Shown: positions 36,161-48,773 of the stretch, one piece after another
How positions within the stretch are numbered: the first letter of the stretch is position 1
How the letters are laid out: each line of letters begins with the position of its first letter
From: Melieria omissa
Lineage: Eukaryota; Arthropoda; Insecta; Diptera; Ulidiidae
Assembly: GCA_963971225.1 (NCBI GenBank)
Contig: OZ020267.1
Coordinates: 96,709,648-96,773,647 of the forward strand
Direction of reading: 5' to 3'
Length of the DNA stretch: 64,000 nucleotides
Translations under genes and position numbers: made by a program
Notes under the pieces: model-generated
Seen by the model: the letters and a program-made list of their open reading frames with translations, nothing else
Told to the model about the DNA's origin: nothing
Database searches by the model: none

Positions 36161-37160
36161 ATTACTCTGTTGAATTAATTAACCTGACCCGCACATGTTA
36201 ATGCCAACAGTGGACATAACGCGCACTGCTGACCCACTGCTCTCACTGGGCCTCGGGCTGTGGGCGGCTGCGCGCATTTGGCCAGCACAACCCGCGCACC
36301 GCACCGCGCACACAAACAAGTAATTAAATAAGCCGAAAGACGCGCAGTCACGCTGCTGTCAAGGAAGCGCATGAAAATTTATGAAAAATCACGCGCCGAA
36401 AAAAATGCTACGAATCGCATCGGTCATGTTTTGGACGTACGTGCAACGGCTGCTGCCACAATTGTCGGCGCTTTTTTCGCACTCATTTCCTGCTTTAATT
36501 ACTGCAACGTGCTGCGACTTGAAGTTGGTAATTTTTTGCAGCAAATCAATTCAATTCAATGCGATTCTAAAGAACAGCCAAATTTACAGCAATTACAAAG
36601 GGCCACCGCTGCTTTGGCGCTGCCGACTGGGCGCGTATCATTTGGCCGATACGCATCTTAATTAGTTGTGGCGGGCGGCCTTTGTGCGCGGTGGCCTCCG
36701 CACTCGCCGCATGTTTTGCCTCGGTGTGGGGGGGAGCTTGCAACGTGCGCACTGGTGTACGCCCACATTTGTGCGTTGGTCTGCGGTGGGCGGATTGTGT
36801 TGTTTTTTGTTCGAGTGCTGTGCTGGGCAGCAGGGCGAGGAGAGTAACAGCTGCAGTCGGCGAACAAAGTGTGGCGGTTATTGCGCTGATTACGCACATA
36901 AATCAGTGACGCGCTGCGGTACTGGCACTGACGCTGGCAGCGACATTGGGTTCGCGTGTGCGTTTGGGTGTGTGCGGGTGTGCGAGTGTAAGTGTGTTGC
37001 AGCTGTGGTTTAGCAGTGTGAAGGACAGTGATTGAAAGTCAATGTGAAAGTGTTGAAAGGATTCGTATTTAAATTGGTGGCGGAAGCTGAGCAGTTTTAG
37101 CGGAGAAAGTGAGAGGGTGAAGAGATCAGAAAGTGAAAATGAAATAAGGAAGAGTTATTA
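36161..37160. other. GC-richer island, possible 5' untranslated or regulatory sequence
   Basis: GC-rich sequence with many overlapping open frames on both strands is followed at 37,010-37,160 by a stretch rich in GTGAAAG and AGTG units, resembling fly 5' leaders. No start codon with a credible product follows. Whether this is a transcription start region cannot be decided from sequence alone. Confidence 0.25.
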
Positions 37161-38511
37161 AGATGAGATGTTGAGAGTTGTTATAGTAATATCGCAGCGA
37201 GCGAGAGTGAAGTTAACCGAATGGAACATAGAGGAGACGAAGAGTGAGAAAAGCGAGGAAGAGTTATTATCAGAATGGAGAGTAAAACAGAGAGTTGAAG
37301 AAAGTTGAGGAAATAGAATGGTGGAGAAGAAACAATTTCGAAAGAAATCAAATAAACTGACTAGAGTTGAGTGAGAAGTTGAAGAGAATTGAGAATATAA
37401 AATATGGATAATAAAAACGAGACAGAAAAATATTGGCAAGAGTGGAGAGAGATTCAAGGGAATAGAGAAATAAGATATGGAAGAAGGATGTGGAAGAAGT
37501 CAGAAAGTGTTATCATGATGACAAGAATGGAAATGGATGGAGTGGAAGAGAATAGAAGACATATCTCTCTCTAGAATCAATAAAATTCTCACTTATTCTT
37601 ATATAGAGGCATCATCTAAGTGTTGCTTTTTTTCAAAAAAGAGATTAAGGAACATGGATCTGACTGTCCCATTATTGGCTAAATGGCGTCCCTCGTCCAG
37701 CGGTATTTGCCGGAACTAAGGAGATGAAGAGAAAGCAGAGGCGAATTATAAATTCCTTAGCACCTTTTGAGGAAAACGGAACCAAATTAAAGGTTATATA
37801 ATAAATTATATATTCGGTTAAGAAAATAGGTTGTACCTTTGAAATAACTAATCACTAAAAACCTTACACAGCCTAACAGATTATGGAGTCTTGGGTGAGG
37901 TGTGTATTCCCAATGTTCTGACAGTTGGCAACACGTTAACAAAACAAAGTGGCACATTGCATTATGCATCGTCTGCCTGGCTGGTTGGTGTTGTCTGCAG
38001 TGTGGTGCTTCAGGAACGGTTGGCTATAAATTAAAGTTACTATTGCTGCAGTCATTAGGATGCGCTGGGCGTACGCAGATAAATTTTGGTGCTAAGCATG
38101 AACCCCGAGGCGAACGAGGCAAGTTGGATAGTTGCAAATCAGCATAAGTTGTGTGGCATCGGAGTGAGAGGAGGAAAGGAATTCGAATGAAAGGAACTTG
38201 AATTCTTTTCTTTCTGTGCGCAAACTGTTATTGGTGCTTTCGAAATTTATGCGAAAATATTTACATGAGTTATGAAAAAAAGCTGGAGGGAAAACGATTA
38301 ATTTTAAAATATTTGACAATAAGGTCTCAACAAGAATTGTAAATCAATTGAAATTAATAGCGGAAAATGCAGCAACGTTTGTCTGAAAGTGGTCCACAGT
38401 CGAATCAATTTACAGAACATCATTAAAGAGGAGGTTTTCACATTGAATCAGTAATGACCTAAACTTGAGTTAACCCATTTCTTTTTATTTATGTAAACAA
38501 TTTATTGCATT
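37161..38511. other. Purine-rich then AT-rich intergenic sequence
   Basis: On the + strand, 37,100-37,560 is strikingly purine-rich (AGAAG, GAGAGT, GGAAGA units) with few pyrimidine runs. No coding signature is seen there or in the rest of the stretch. Confidence 0.35.
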
Positions 38512-38678
38512 ATATTATTAATTTAATTAATTGAATTTTATTATTAATTTAAATTAAAATATTTCAATCTTGTAATATTTTGTATTAAAAAATTTAATTA
38601 ATTTGATTTAATTATTGATAATATTATTAATTTAATTGGTTGAATTTTATTATTAATTTAAATTAAAATATTTCAATG
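38512..38678. repeat. Direct repeat, about 58 bp at 109-bp spacing, AT-rich
   Basis: The segment starting ATATTATTAATTTAATT at 38,512 recurs at 38,621 and both run into AAATTAAAATATTTCAAT, with only small differences (AATT to GGTT). This is a local tandem duplication. Confidence 0.7.
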
Positions 38679-39284
38679 AATTATTTCCCGTAATAAAACA
38701 TCGGAACTATTGTGATCTGAAAGGTTTAAAAGTGCGCAATTAAGTTTGGGTGCAGTTATTTTTGGTTTAATCATGTGCGGCTGCGGAAGCGCGTCTTTTT
38801 GAACCCTAAACGAATATAATTGTCTGGCTTTAGATCAAAAGTTCACAACAACTATTGGAGTAGCAATTGCTCGTTAGTAATCACCAACGTTCCACTCGAC
38901 TGTCGCTGTTAATTGGCCACAAAATTCGTTTTCATTTGGTTCGCAGGTGACCTTGTATGGAATTTTCTTCTAAAACTAGATGCGACTTGGAACGCAATAA
39001 ACTAACAGCTGACGATTTAATGTAGTCACCTTAAGTCGTACCTGCGCATAAAAAGACGAAAAAATAAGTGTGAAAAATAATTATAAAATATCAGATTTTA
39101 ACTTCAAGTATTTTAATGTTTGTTGTGGAGAAGTGGAGAAGCAAAGTGGAGAATTGAACATAAACATTTGCCATGCGCTGAGAGTTGTGGTCTTCAGCGC
39201 AGAAACAACCAGTGCAGTTGTATGAAAAGTCGCAGCGCATTGATTTGTTTTTGTTATACCCTACACTAAGGTGCTGTGGTACAT
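38679..39284. other. Intergenic sequence, no gene seen
   Basis: Nothing recognisable on either strand. Confidence 0.4.
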
Positions 39285-39420
39285 TGGAGCACACACGATT
39301 TCATTTTGGGGAGCGGCGGTCTTGCGTACAACTTTTGAGCTCCATTTAAAACCATATTTTGCAACATCAATTTTTGTATTTTTGTGTTTGGAGGTTTGAA
39401 CCCCCAACCCTAAGCACATG
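39285..39420 (-). mobile_element. MITE copy of the CAGTGGCGCACACAGG family, reverse orientation
   Basis: Read on the minus strand, it matches the intact element at 63,834-63,988: GGGGGTTCAAACC, then AAAATTG-TG, AAATATGGTTT, GCTCAAAAGTTGTACGC and a C-rich end followed by GTGTGTGCTC. The terminal repeats are partly decayed and no duplication is readable. Confidence 0.7.
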
Positions 39421-39990
39421 TTTTGAACACATGAGATAGAAACAACCCTTTCTATAAACTGGATTTTACGACTTACTCTTTTACCCTTCAGACGCTAATG
39501 AATCTGAATGGACTTTTTTAAGACCTTCAACGATTTTTTCTGTACGAAATCGAACTTGAACAAAGTCCGTTAAAACATTTTCCGACGTAAAATATTCTGA
39601 GCTTTGAAAATCTGTAAACAAATTAAATATAATTGTAAATTTTGTTAAAGGTTAAGTTTAACCAAAAATATGATTTTTCACTGCAAACTATTTTTCTTTC
39701 AAAATTTTTGTATCAAAAACGTAAAGAAAAATATCTAAATAGTAAGATTAATACTTCAGTGGACTCTAAATTTAAAAACGATTTTTGTTTAAGAGTTTGG
39801 TGTAAGAAATTGGAAATAAGAATTGTTTTGAAGGAGTAAACATAACCTTTTCAATTTTAGTTTTCATGAAGGTTCGATTGCAGGTTTCGAAAATCGAAAC
39901 AATTCTACATTGAAAAATATTTGAGCCATTTACATATATTTTGTATTTAATTTGATTTAATCTGATTTGATTTCATTTCGGTTCAGTTCA
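39421..39990. other. Intergenic sequence, no gene seen
   Basis: AT-rich; the open frame at 39,642-39,839 has no recognisable features. Confidence 0.4.
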
Positions 39991-40149
39991 TTTTTTTATT
40001 TTATTTTATTTTATTTTATTTTATTTTATTTTATTTTATTTTATTTTTTTAATTTAATTTAATTTAATTTAATTTTATTTTATTTTATTTTATTTTATTT
40101 TATTTTATTTTATTTTATTTTATTTTAGTTTATTTTAGTTTATTTTATT
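39991..40149. repeat. TTTTA pentanucleotide microsatellite
   Basis: About 157 bp of TTTTA repeats, with a central block of TTTAA units (40,047-40,074) and two TTTAG variants near the end. Confidence 0.95.
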
Positions 40150-41153
40150 CTTTTGGTCGTCGAAAATTCTCTCAGAAAAATGTTCGTTCAGGTTATGATT
40201 GAACCATTATGGTCTCATATTGTCTTCAAATGACTTGATATATTACAAAGAGATTTCGTATAAATCCTTACGTAACGGGCAAAAGTGTGGAAAATTGACT
40301 CGGTCTGTTGAGATGCAGAGTTCGAACAAGTCGGTCAACTCCAACTCAAACACTTTTAATGGTTTTTATTATATTTTCGCCGCATTATCAGCATCGCATT
40401 GTGTTGTTATTTCAGTTATTATTGTTTTTATTAGTACGAGTTATAAACAGTTTAAAGCGTGCAGTGTTTCTTGATTTTTGTTTTATTGTTATTAACTCTT
40501 GAAAAAAATGCGTGCCCGCGGCTGTTTATGGTTCGCGTCATCAATCGCTCTGGCGCTTGCTCACTTCTTTCCTCAATTACGCATTGTTGTTGTTATTTGC
40601 TGGCGCGCTTTGTGCAGTTTTGGCGTTTCAAAAGTTCTCGTAGCGTTGATTTCTATCTGTTTAGGTGGTTATTGTTTGGTTTCTGCAGCTAATGACTTAA
40701 TAAATGAGTTATTGGCGACTACGCAGGGCGCGGGGAGTCTGACATAGAACAATTACAGTCGTCTGCGATTTTAAATTAGTTTTATAGATTCTAGAAACAC
40801 TTACAATAGACGGAAACAATGTTAAAATGCTTTGAGTGTAGCGTGAGAATAAATACAAAAAATATTATTTCTGTAGAAATGTTAAAGTTTAGCATTAAGG
40901 TGAACTTTAATGATTTGTTTTGTGAAGACTTTGAGTCAATGGGTTGCGATATTTTGTATTTGTATTTGTATAAGCTTCAGATATAACAAACTAAATAGAG
41001 TCAAACGACATTTGTCTATCATAACTGACGTAGATTCACTTTTAATGTCATACAACATGCCACAGAATCGCGTCACATGACTATTTGAAGTTATCCTTTC
41101 ATCAGAAACATGACCCAAATTGCTTTATAAGGATTGATTTTAAAAACTAAAGT
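40150..41153. other. Intergenic sequence, no supported gene
   Basis: A GC-richer patch at 40,500-40,745 holds an 82-codon hydrophobic open frame starting at 40,499 (MKKMRARGCLWF). It has three hydrophobic stretches but no family signature and no evidence of conservation. I leave it uncalled. Confidence 0.35.
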
Positions 41154-41428
41154 AGAATAGAATAGAATAGAATAGAATAGAATAGAATAGAATAGAATAG
41201 AATAGAATAGAATAGAATAGAAAAGAATAGAATAGAATAGAATAGAATAGAATAGAATAGAATAGAATAGAATAGAATTGAATAGAATAGAATAGAATAG
41301 AATAGAATAGAATAGAATAGAATAGAATAGAATAGAATAGAATAGAATAGAATAGAATAGAATAGAATAGAATAGAATAGAATAGAATAGAATAAAACAG
41401 AATAGAATAGAAATGAATAGAATAGATA
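41154..41428. repeat. GAATA pentanucleotide microsatellite
   Basis: About 275 bp of near-perfect AATAG repeats with a few single-base changes. The long minus-strand open frame across it (YSILF repeats) is a product of the pentamer and not a gene. Confidence 0.97.
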
Positions 41429-43320
41429 AAACAATGTTAGGATAAGTTCAGAGGCACCAAAACCCATACTAATAACGTTCGATCTATTCAAAACTAATTT
41501 TGTTTTTAAAGAAAATCCTCCAATACGTTTGATTACAGCATTATAGTTCGATTCCACCGTTGATTATAATGTTATGATTTAAAAAAATACAGTATTTGAC
41601 CGCGAATATCGATTTTCAACTCGATTTTTTCAATGTAAGAAACAAAAAGATTTCAAAGGCAGTTTGATCATCCAAGCAAAAAAGTCTTGACACATCCATA
41701 AATCTTCTGAGAATCGCGTGCACAATACGTCTACTACTGTCCAACACTATTTTAAGGTTATTTTAGTGCGAAAATTGGTTTTTAAGGTTAAAAAATGCAT
41801 TAATAATAAACAAACTCGCATAGCAAAGTCGAATCCTTCGTTACGTAACCTCATTTACCATGACCGCATTGAATTTAACCTCACTAAAATTATCCACACC
41901 TAACCTCACTTTACACCACCGACCCACTTCATTGTCGATACTAAATATTTTTTTTGTTACTTTTGTTATTGTCATCTGTTGGTTTGTTGCTTTCGGCCTC
42001 AACTAGTTCGTTTGACTTAAATTGCAGCTGACAAATACATTTCGCCTCGTAAATGTTTGAGTGCTTTGCTTTGCTTGGTGCGAATACGATATGTCCGCCC
42101 ATCCTCCCTCACCCAGAACGAGTTTGCGTATATTTGGCTTTGGCCGAGTGTCGGTCTGTCTCACTGCCTGCTGAAAGTCGTGTCCATTGCTGTTTGTTAT
42201 TGTTGTTGTTGTTTTGGGTCCTAATAAAAGACTTAACTACCATAATTGTTGACGTAATGTTTGGGTGATTTGTGAGCGTTGCTGATTTACTGTAGCGATG
42301 CGGACAGCAATGAAGTGTGCAGATAGCAAATGGCCGTTCGGTCGGTCGGTCGGCTGCTCCCATGTGGGTGCGGCTTAATTGCCAACGAAGAGCACATAAA
42401 CAGCAGCGGCGAAAGGCTTAAATAATTCAGTGCCGCCTTCTCAAGAGGATTGTTTTTCTATTTTATGTATTTACTTGTTGCGCCATTATTTGTGGTTATG
42501 GTGTAAGGATGGCTGAAGTGATATTATGAACCGCCACAGATAATAAAAGAGATATTTGCAGCAGTTGTTGGAGTGCGAAAAATATAAATAAATGGAATAT
42601 GGGAGTAAGGCAACTTTTTTTGTTTTTAAATTTATGAGCCAACGCTCAGGGCATACACGTATTAATTCAGAGGCATTGTGTTGGTTCAGGTTGAATATAG
42701 AGGTAGGAGACGGGGCCTAGAGTGGGTAAGTTATGGACTTTTGTTTTTAACTCATCGTGATCAAAGTTGCTGGGGAAATGTCTGCAGGGAACCAATTCTA
42801 CATTTGTGCAGTACGGGCCAGAAATGAACTCTCTCTGTGATTGCTTCAATGTGGAATACATGGGGCCAGTATTCGAACGGGTTTAGAAAAATAGAATCTT
42901 GCCTAATGAAACACTCTAGGACTTTGCAAAAATACGTTTTTCGTTTCTTGACCCAAATAACACTTAGGAGCCATGAAAAAAATACTCAATTTTTCCTGTC
43001 ATTTTCCATAACCACTTTTTGCAATTTAGGTATACAGATTTCTTAGACATTGTTGAATAGATTGACTTGGAATTGGAATTGAAATCACAATTGTATGATC
43101 TAGTAGGTGTTTTTTTGTTTGATGGAAATTTGGACATATTTTTTGCTATAAAAAAATTTAGATACTGTCACTTTTTTGGCCAAAATGTATTTAAAGAAAA
43201 ATTAATTAAAAAGTACCCCAAGTACTTTTATAGACAAAAGAACATAGATTATGAAATTTCTAATTTCCAATTTTCCAATTCCAATTCCAAATATACTATT
43301 TGAAAAATCTATTCAGCAAT
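41429..43320. other. Intergenic; GC-richer patch at about 42,040-42,430
   Basis: No conserved open frame. The patch contains a GTT run and a GGTC run at about 42,338-42,352. I see nothing else. Confidence 0.35.
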
Positions 43321-43473
43321 TTGGGATTTAAAACATAAGGCGATTTGAAAACGTAACGCTTTCACCGCCATTTTGAATACAAATCATAATAAGTCGTTGT
43401 TCATACTTCAATTATGTTTAATAAAACCTTTCAAAATAAATCTTCATACTTTTTCCATAGTCGCGAAATAAGT
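43321..43473. repeat. Interspersed repeat shared with 61,931-62,070
   Basis: GCCATTTTGAATACAAMTCA, a TTATGTTYAATAAA-like segment, AAATCTTCWWACTTTT and CATAGTCRCRAAATAA occur in the same order and spacing as in the element at about 61,929. At 43,321 only one end is seen before the sequence runs into an AT-rich simple repeat. Confidence 0.7.
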
Positions 43474-43905
43474 CAATAAATAAAAACAAATAATAAATAA
43501 ATAAATAAATTAATAAATATATAAATATATAAATAAATAAATAATTGAATATATAAATAAATGAACAAATGAACAAATAAATAAATAAATTAATAAATAA
43601 ATACATGAATTTATTATTATTTATTCAATCATATTATTCATTCATTTATTTATTTGTTTTTTGTCCATTTATTTAGTTATATTTTTATTTATTCATTTAT
43701 TTTTATTTATTTTTTTATTACTTAATTATTCAATTAAATAAATAATTAATTGTTCAATTCTTAATTATTATTCAATTATTATAATTAATTAATTAAATAA
43801 TAAATAAATATATAAATATATAAATAAATGAATAATTAAATTAATAAAAAATTAAATAATAAGTAATCAAATAAATAATTAAACAAATAAATAAATAAGT
43901 AAGTA
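43474..43905. repeat. AAAT/TTTA simple-repeat block, partly inverted
   Basis: AAATAAATA-type repeats at 43,474-43,605 are followed by TTTATTTA-type repeats at 43,605-43,720 and again by AAATAAAT-type repeats to about 43,905. Adjacent opposite-strand blocks could form a long AT hairpin. Confidence 0.85.
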
Positions 43906-46189
43906 ATCAAAATGCTGCTACAATTGCCAAGCATGGCAACTGAGCAATATCGACATACTCGTAAAAATCGGATGAGTGATTGTTGATAATAATCCTTCTG
44001 CGGTAATACATACAAACATACGCTAATTCCGTAATTGATGCCAATCGGGGAAGTGAGTTGATTGAGATGAGGTGCTAAAAAGCTTTCAGTGCTCATCTTC
44101 TCCGTAAACAAAAAACAATCCTAGACACGGGAAAATTCTTTTACTACAACAACAACAACATAACGAACAGCAGCTGCAGTGGCAGCGGCAGCAGCGACAA
44201 AATGTCTGTGGAATTTATCATCAACGACCAAAGACAAATGCGGCACACCACCTTCGCGTTAAGATGCCGCACAGCATTTAAGGCGTTCAAGTGTGTGTGA
44301 TGCGCATTTCTAACATTTCGTAGCTGATGAGTGTGAGCTTGAGACTCAAGTGCTCGGAGCGCCGAAAATGCCATCACCAGAAACAAATACACGCACACAG
44401 CGACACCCATGCAAAGTATGCAAAATATGCAAAGCATTGCGAGAAGGCGGCAAACAGCTGAGGTGTTCGCTGTGCGTGATATCAGCCAAGAGGATATTCA
44501 GATACCGGCAAATTAAACCAACAACAATAACACAATCATCTAACGCATTCGCCGTAGCATGCAGGAAACTGTTGCTGCTCGTTGCTGGCGCGGTGGTTCT
44601 TCCTGGTTGATTGTAGCCTTGTTCGACCATGGTGGAAGCCAGTGGAAGTAGCTGGCAGATGTTTGCCAGGAGCTCGGCTCCTGCTCGTCTTGACTTTGGC
44701 ATTAGTAGCTACAACTTGCCTTGGGTGCTCGCCTTGACTTCGCCGCGCACTGTCGCCGTTTGCCTTTTGCCTTTTTAATGTGATGTGTGAAATGTTTTCG
44801 AAAATTCACGCTGTGAGTCGGAAACCTTGCACCCACGAACATTCACTTGTCTGTGACTATGCGGAGGCCATGAGGTGCGTTGTAGGTTCGTTGGTTGGTG
44901 TGAAAAATTGGCAGCGCAGGATATCACATTTGCAGCACCCGCTCACGAACACACTTCACACATACTCGCACATATACGCGTCGACTTGAGTGGGAATATG
45001 TACGAGGCGGTGGGCGGCTGTAGACAGATCGCCCGGTGATTGTTTGCGCTTTTAAAGCGTGCAAAATGCAAAGTTCGCCGTTTCTTGAGAAATGTTGCAA
45101 CTTAATTCAGAAAATTAAGGATGCTTATGATGGATTGCCAAAGGCTTCAAGATGTTATATGAGTTGCGGCAGAAATGAGTGGAAGCTTTAATTTCAATAT
45201 AATGGATGAGTATGTGGTGGGTGATTGTGATTTTGAAAGGAAGGGCCAGAGCAACTACGCATAGGAACAGATGAATTGTCATTTTGGTGTTTTGAAATTA
45301 GTGATTAGTGAGATTGCCGAGAAGTGAGCGAGAAATGCTTTAAACGAATTTCAATCGAGATAGGCGTCCAACTTCTAACAGGGTTGACTTCCTGTAGTTC
45401 CGAGAGATGTGCGTCTTTAGGGAAACAAAAAGCAGTTGTGAAATTACAATAATTTGTGAACATTCTCTGATTAAGAGTCCACCGCTTGGAATAGGTTTTT
45501 CACAAGCAATAATTTTGTTCTCAGAGTTTTGCCATTTTTGTACAGCAAAAAAAAAAATAAGAGAAAATTCAATTCAGCAAAATGTTTTTAAGAATTTAAA
45601 AAAATTTTTTTGTTTATTTTTAAGTAATTATTGCAGCCTGAACGATATGGTTGCTGTGACAACACTAAAAAACAGGTTTCGGTAATAAAAATAAAAACAA
45701 CTTAGTATGGGATTTTGTTGATAAAATCACACAAAAGACTACATCGATCAAATATTTATTTATGTTTCCTTAGTAAAAACCTGTAGTGAAAGGGTTTAGG
45801 GCCAAGGACCCTAACGAGCCCGCGAAAGGTACAGTGAGTTATACTATCGAATTTATAAAGCTTCATAGACAAAAAAGATTTAGTTGATTTGTCGCGAAAC
45901 CAATGGTGTTATTTTTCTTCTCAGAGATAATGGATCACAATGTTCTGTCTAAGTATCCGAGTGGAAGTGCGGATTACATTACTTTTATCCTTTTTTACTC
46001 AACCATGCGCAAGTGCAAGTATGCACTTCCCTAGCATACTTGCAGTTCCACTCGAAGACCCTATTGGGTCCATTGTTTCAGCTTGCCTTTCCTTATCTTT
46101 TATATTCCTTCTAGATCCAAACGGAATATTTTACAAACCATTTTGTCTTGGTGAGAAAATTTGGAGGTCAGAAATCTGTGCATCAGATA
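43906..46189. other. Intergenic; GC-richer island at 44,130-45,060
   Basis: The island has CAACAA and GCAGCGGCA runs and overlapping low-complexity open frames on both strands. No protein family is recognisable and no RNA gene is seen. Confidence 0.35.
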
Positions 46190-46320
46190 CACTGTGACCT
46201 TAGCGCATACAGGGGATTTTGCGTGTTCAAACCCCCAAACACAAAAATTGCTGGTATAAAATATGGTTTCGAATTGTATTCGGCTCAAAAGTTGTAAGCA
46301 ACTAAAATGAAATTGTATTC
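46190..46320 (+). mobile_element. MITE copy of the CAGTGGCGCACACAGG family
   Basis: It shares AGCGCATACAGGGG, GTTCAAACCCCCAAA, AAATTGCTGGTATAAAATAT and ATTCGGCTCAAAAGTTGTA with the intact element at 63,834. The right end has decayed; no target duplication is readable. Confidence 0.72.
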
Positions 46321-47158
46321 ATTGGTTGCAATTTTCGCCCGAAAATGGCTGAATTTCGATCATTAGACAACATTAGTTAACTTTAAAGTAAAATTTTCTT
46401 CAGAGTTTAACAAAGACAACAAACTTTTAATTAAATAATTTTTACAGTTTTTAATTTTTTATGGTTCGTTTTATTTTGCACCATTTCACAGTTTCAGAAA
46501 CGCCCCTCGTCCTTCAACACTTTCGCATTTAAACATGTTAAACAAATTAAGCGGCACTAAGCGCTTTATGCGTGACGCCCCTTTTTTTCGCGCATAAATT
46601 GCAAATTTCTGGGCGCTGCTTGATTGGCGACGCTGAAGCGGCGCGCTCAGGCGGCTGAATTCGACAACGGCAACAACGACAGCTTTTAGTTGTGCTAACA
46701 CGTTAATTACAGGGTGTCGGTTGGTCGGCTGGTCGGTCGATAGCACGGTTGCTGGTGTTTTTGCAGCTGTTGGTGTTTTTGTTATTGACGACAAGCGATG
46801 CCAACGAGGCATTTAGTGCACCAAACGCGTGTTGGACATGGTGGAATGTCGATGTAGTCAAATCACTAAACAACAACAAGTGTCACGTTGCGTCGTTCAC
46901 AGCACAGCGAAATGGACAAATTAAGCGCGAAATGATGTGTGAAGTAATAATATGCAATGTTTTGTTTGGTGTGACAAATTGCTGCCTTAATTGTCAGCAA
47001 CCGTTGGCATTAAGCGGTTGAAAGTCGAAAAAAGTGGCAACTTCCGTTCGGCTGTCGATGGAGGTCAACCACAGAGACGGCGCTCATACATCCGACACCA
47101 AGTGACGTGCATTAGCCGCTGATGTCACTTAGGCAATGGCGGCAATAATCACAATAGC

Positions 47159-47193
<35 letters not shown>

Positions 47194-48433
47194 CTAATGT
47201 AGAATATATTTTAAAACCATAACCAGTGGCGGGCCAGCTGCCAGGAGGCACACAATCACTACGTGTTCGGCTCAAAGAAATAAACACTCCATAAACTATA
47301 CTCAAATGTACCGTTATTGCAACATTTACATCCTCAACAACCGGCACAATCGGCATTTATGCAAACAGCAGCAACCGTAACACCAACAGCCACGGCAACG
47401 TCAACAATCAACTGGCCACCGGCCGCCGGCCAGCAACTTGGCTGGCAACAACGGCAGCGAAATTTATTGCTTAATCATGCGCGTGCGCGCCCAAAGAGAC
47501 ACAGTTCTGCCAGCGTTCGTACCATGTTTGTTTTTGTTGCTTTTTGGCAACTCGCTCAGCCAGCCTCCCACCAGCGCCCACTCGTCGGTTGTTGCGGATG
47601 TGGATGCGGCCAGACGTGTGCAGCAGCTTTGCATGCGTGATTTCAATCAAGACGTTACCATAAATTACCGCATCAAGTGAGCAACACCCGCACACTTGCA
47701 CCTCTGCACACACACACACACACACTCAACTGTGTGAGAGTTGCTTTGGCGTGTGCGCATTGCTGCCAAGTCGGCGCATTTCTCGCTTGGAAATGTAACA
47801 ATTGTGCGGTTTCCTTCGAAACGGTTCGGAAAACAATTTTTGGAAACTTTTGTTTGTGAAAAATGCGTGTAAAATTTTTTATATTCTCACCAATTTGTAC
47901 TAAATTTCTAATTGCAATTGTTCTCCGCTTTCAGATCTGTTATCATATTATTACTAGGTTTAGTTTTATTCGCTTCAGACTACTTGGAAAGTGCTGCCTT
48001 CACATGGAGGCCTTTTCATGCCTTTGGTATTATTCGATGCGAACGAGTTCAGACAGTTTTTGTTCTCTTTGCTATTCGGATTCCCTAATAAGACTCACGT
48101 AGTCAGCTTTTGAACTTCAGAAAAGTTGACTTCTAATTTTCTAGAAGATCTTTTAATGCCTAAAAATGTCTATTTAATATCATCAATGGACTTTATGACT
48201 GCCAGTTGTATACTTGAAAAAATCCATTCCATGAATAAATTTTCCAGTCAGATCAATTCGGCTGTCTGAGTTTTTTAAATCTCTTCTCTACATTTTGTCA
48301 ATTGCTGCAGTAGTCCCAAGTGTGAAATTGTCTTTTTCTATTATTATTGTATTTACGTAATAATTACTTAGGTAGTTTTTACAATAATTAAATATGTGTA
48401 AAATAAATCTTTTTTTAATTCTTTTTTTCTGGG
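46321..48433. other. Intergenic; GC-richer island at 46,490-47,870 with CAA repeat
   Basis: A pure CAA run lies at 47,158-47,193 and a CA run near 47,709-47,724. Open frames across the island overlap on opposite strands and give low-complexity products. I find no conserved exon. Confidence 0.35.
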
Positions 48434-48773
48434 TACTAGTGTCGTGTTACTTCTTAAATTTGTTCCTATTTCATACTTTAAGTGAATCAAAATTTAATGT
48501 TTTTCTCTCTGGAAATGTAACTATTTTTGATTTCAGCGAGTTTTAAATTAAAAAAGCTGGCAACACTGCCTCTCTACGACTACGATTGCAGCGCAGTTGT
48601 TGCTACTAGTGTCGTGTTTCTTCTTAAATTTGTTCCAATTTCATACTTTAAGTGAATTAAAGTTAAATGTTTTTCTGGCTAAAAATTTAACAATTTTTGA
48701 TTTCAGCGAATTTTGAATTAAAACAAGCTGGCAACACTGCCTCTCTACGACTACGACTGCAGCGCAGTTGTTG
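48434..48773. repeat. Tandem duplication, two units of 170 bp
   Basis: The unit starting TACTAGTGTCGTGTT at 48,434 repeats at 48,604. Both copies contain AAGTGAATYAAARTTTAATG-like sequence and ACTGCCTCTCTACGACTACG and end in GCGCAGTTGTTGC. They differ at scattered positions, so the duplication is not recent. Confidence 0.92.

Noticed and set aside
40499..40747. 82-codon hydrophobic membrane-protein-like open frame
   Set aside because: It has no family resemblance, sits in an island with other open frames, and lacks a credible promoter or poly(A) context.
41147..41557. 136-codon minus-strand open frame rich in YSILF repeats
   Set aside because: It runs through a GAATA pentamer microsatellite; the 15-bp coding period is a direct result of the repeat.
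47225..47260. CAGTGGCGGGCC sequence as another hAT-type MITE end
   Set aside because: It resembles the CAGTGGCG ends, but no inverted mate or 8-bp duplication was found nearby.
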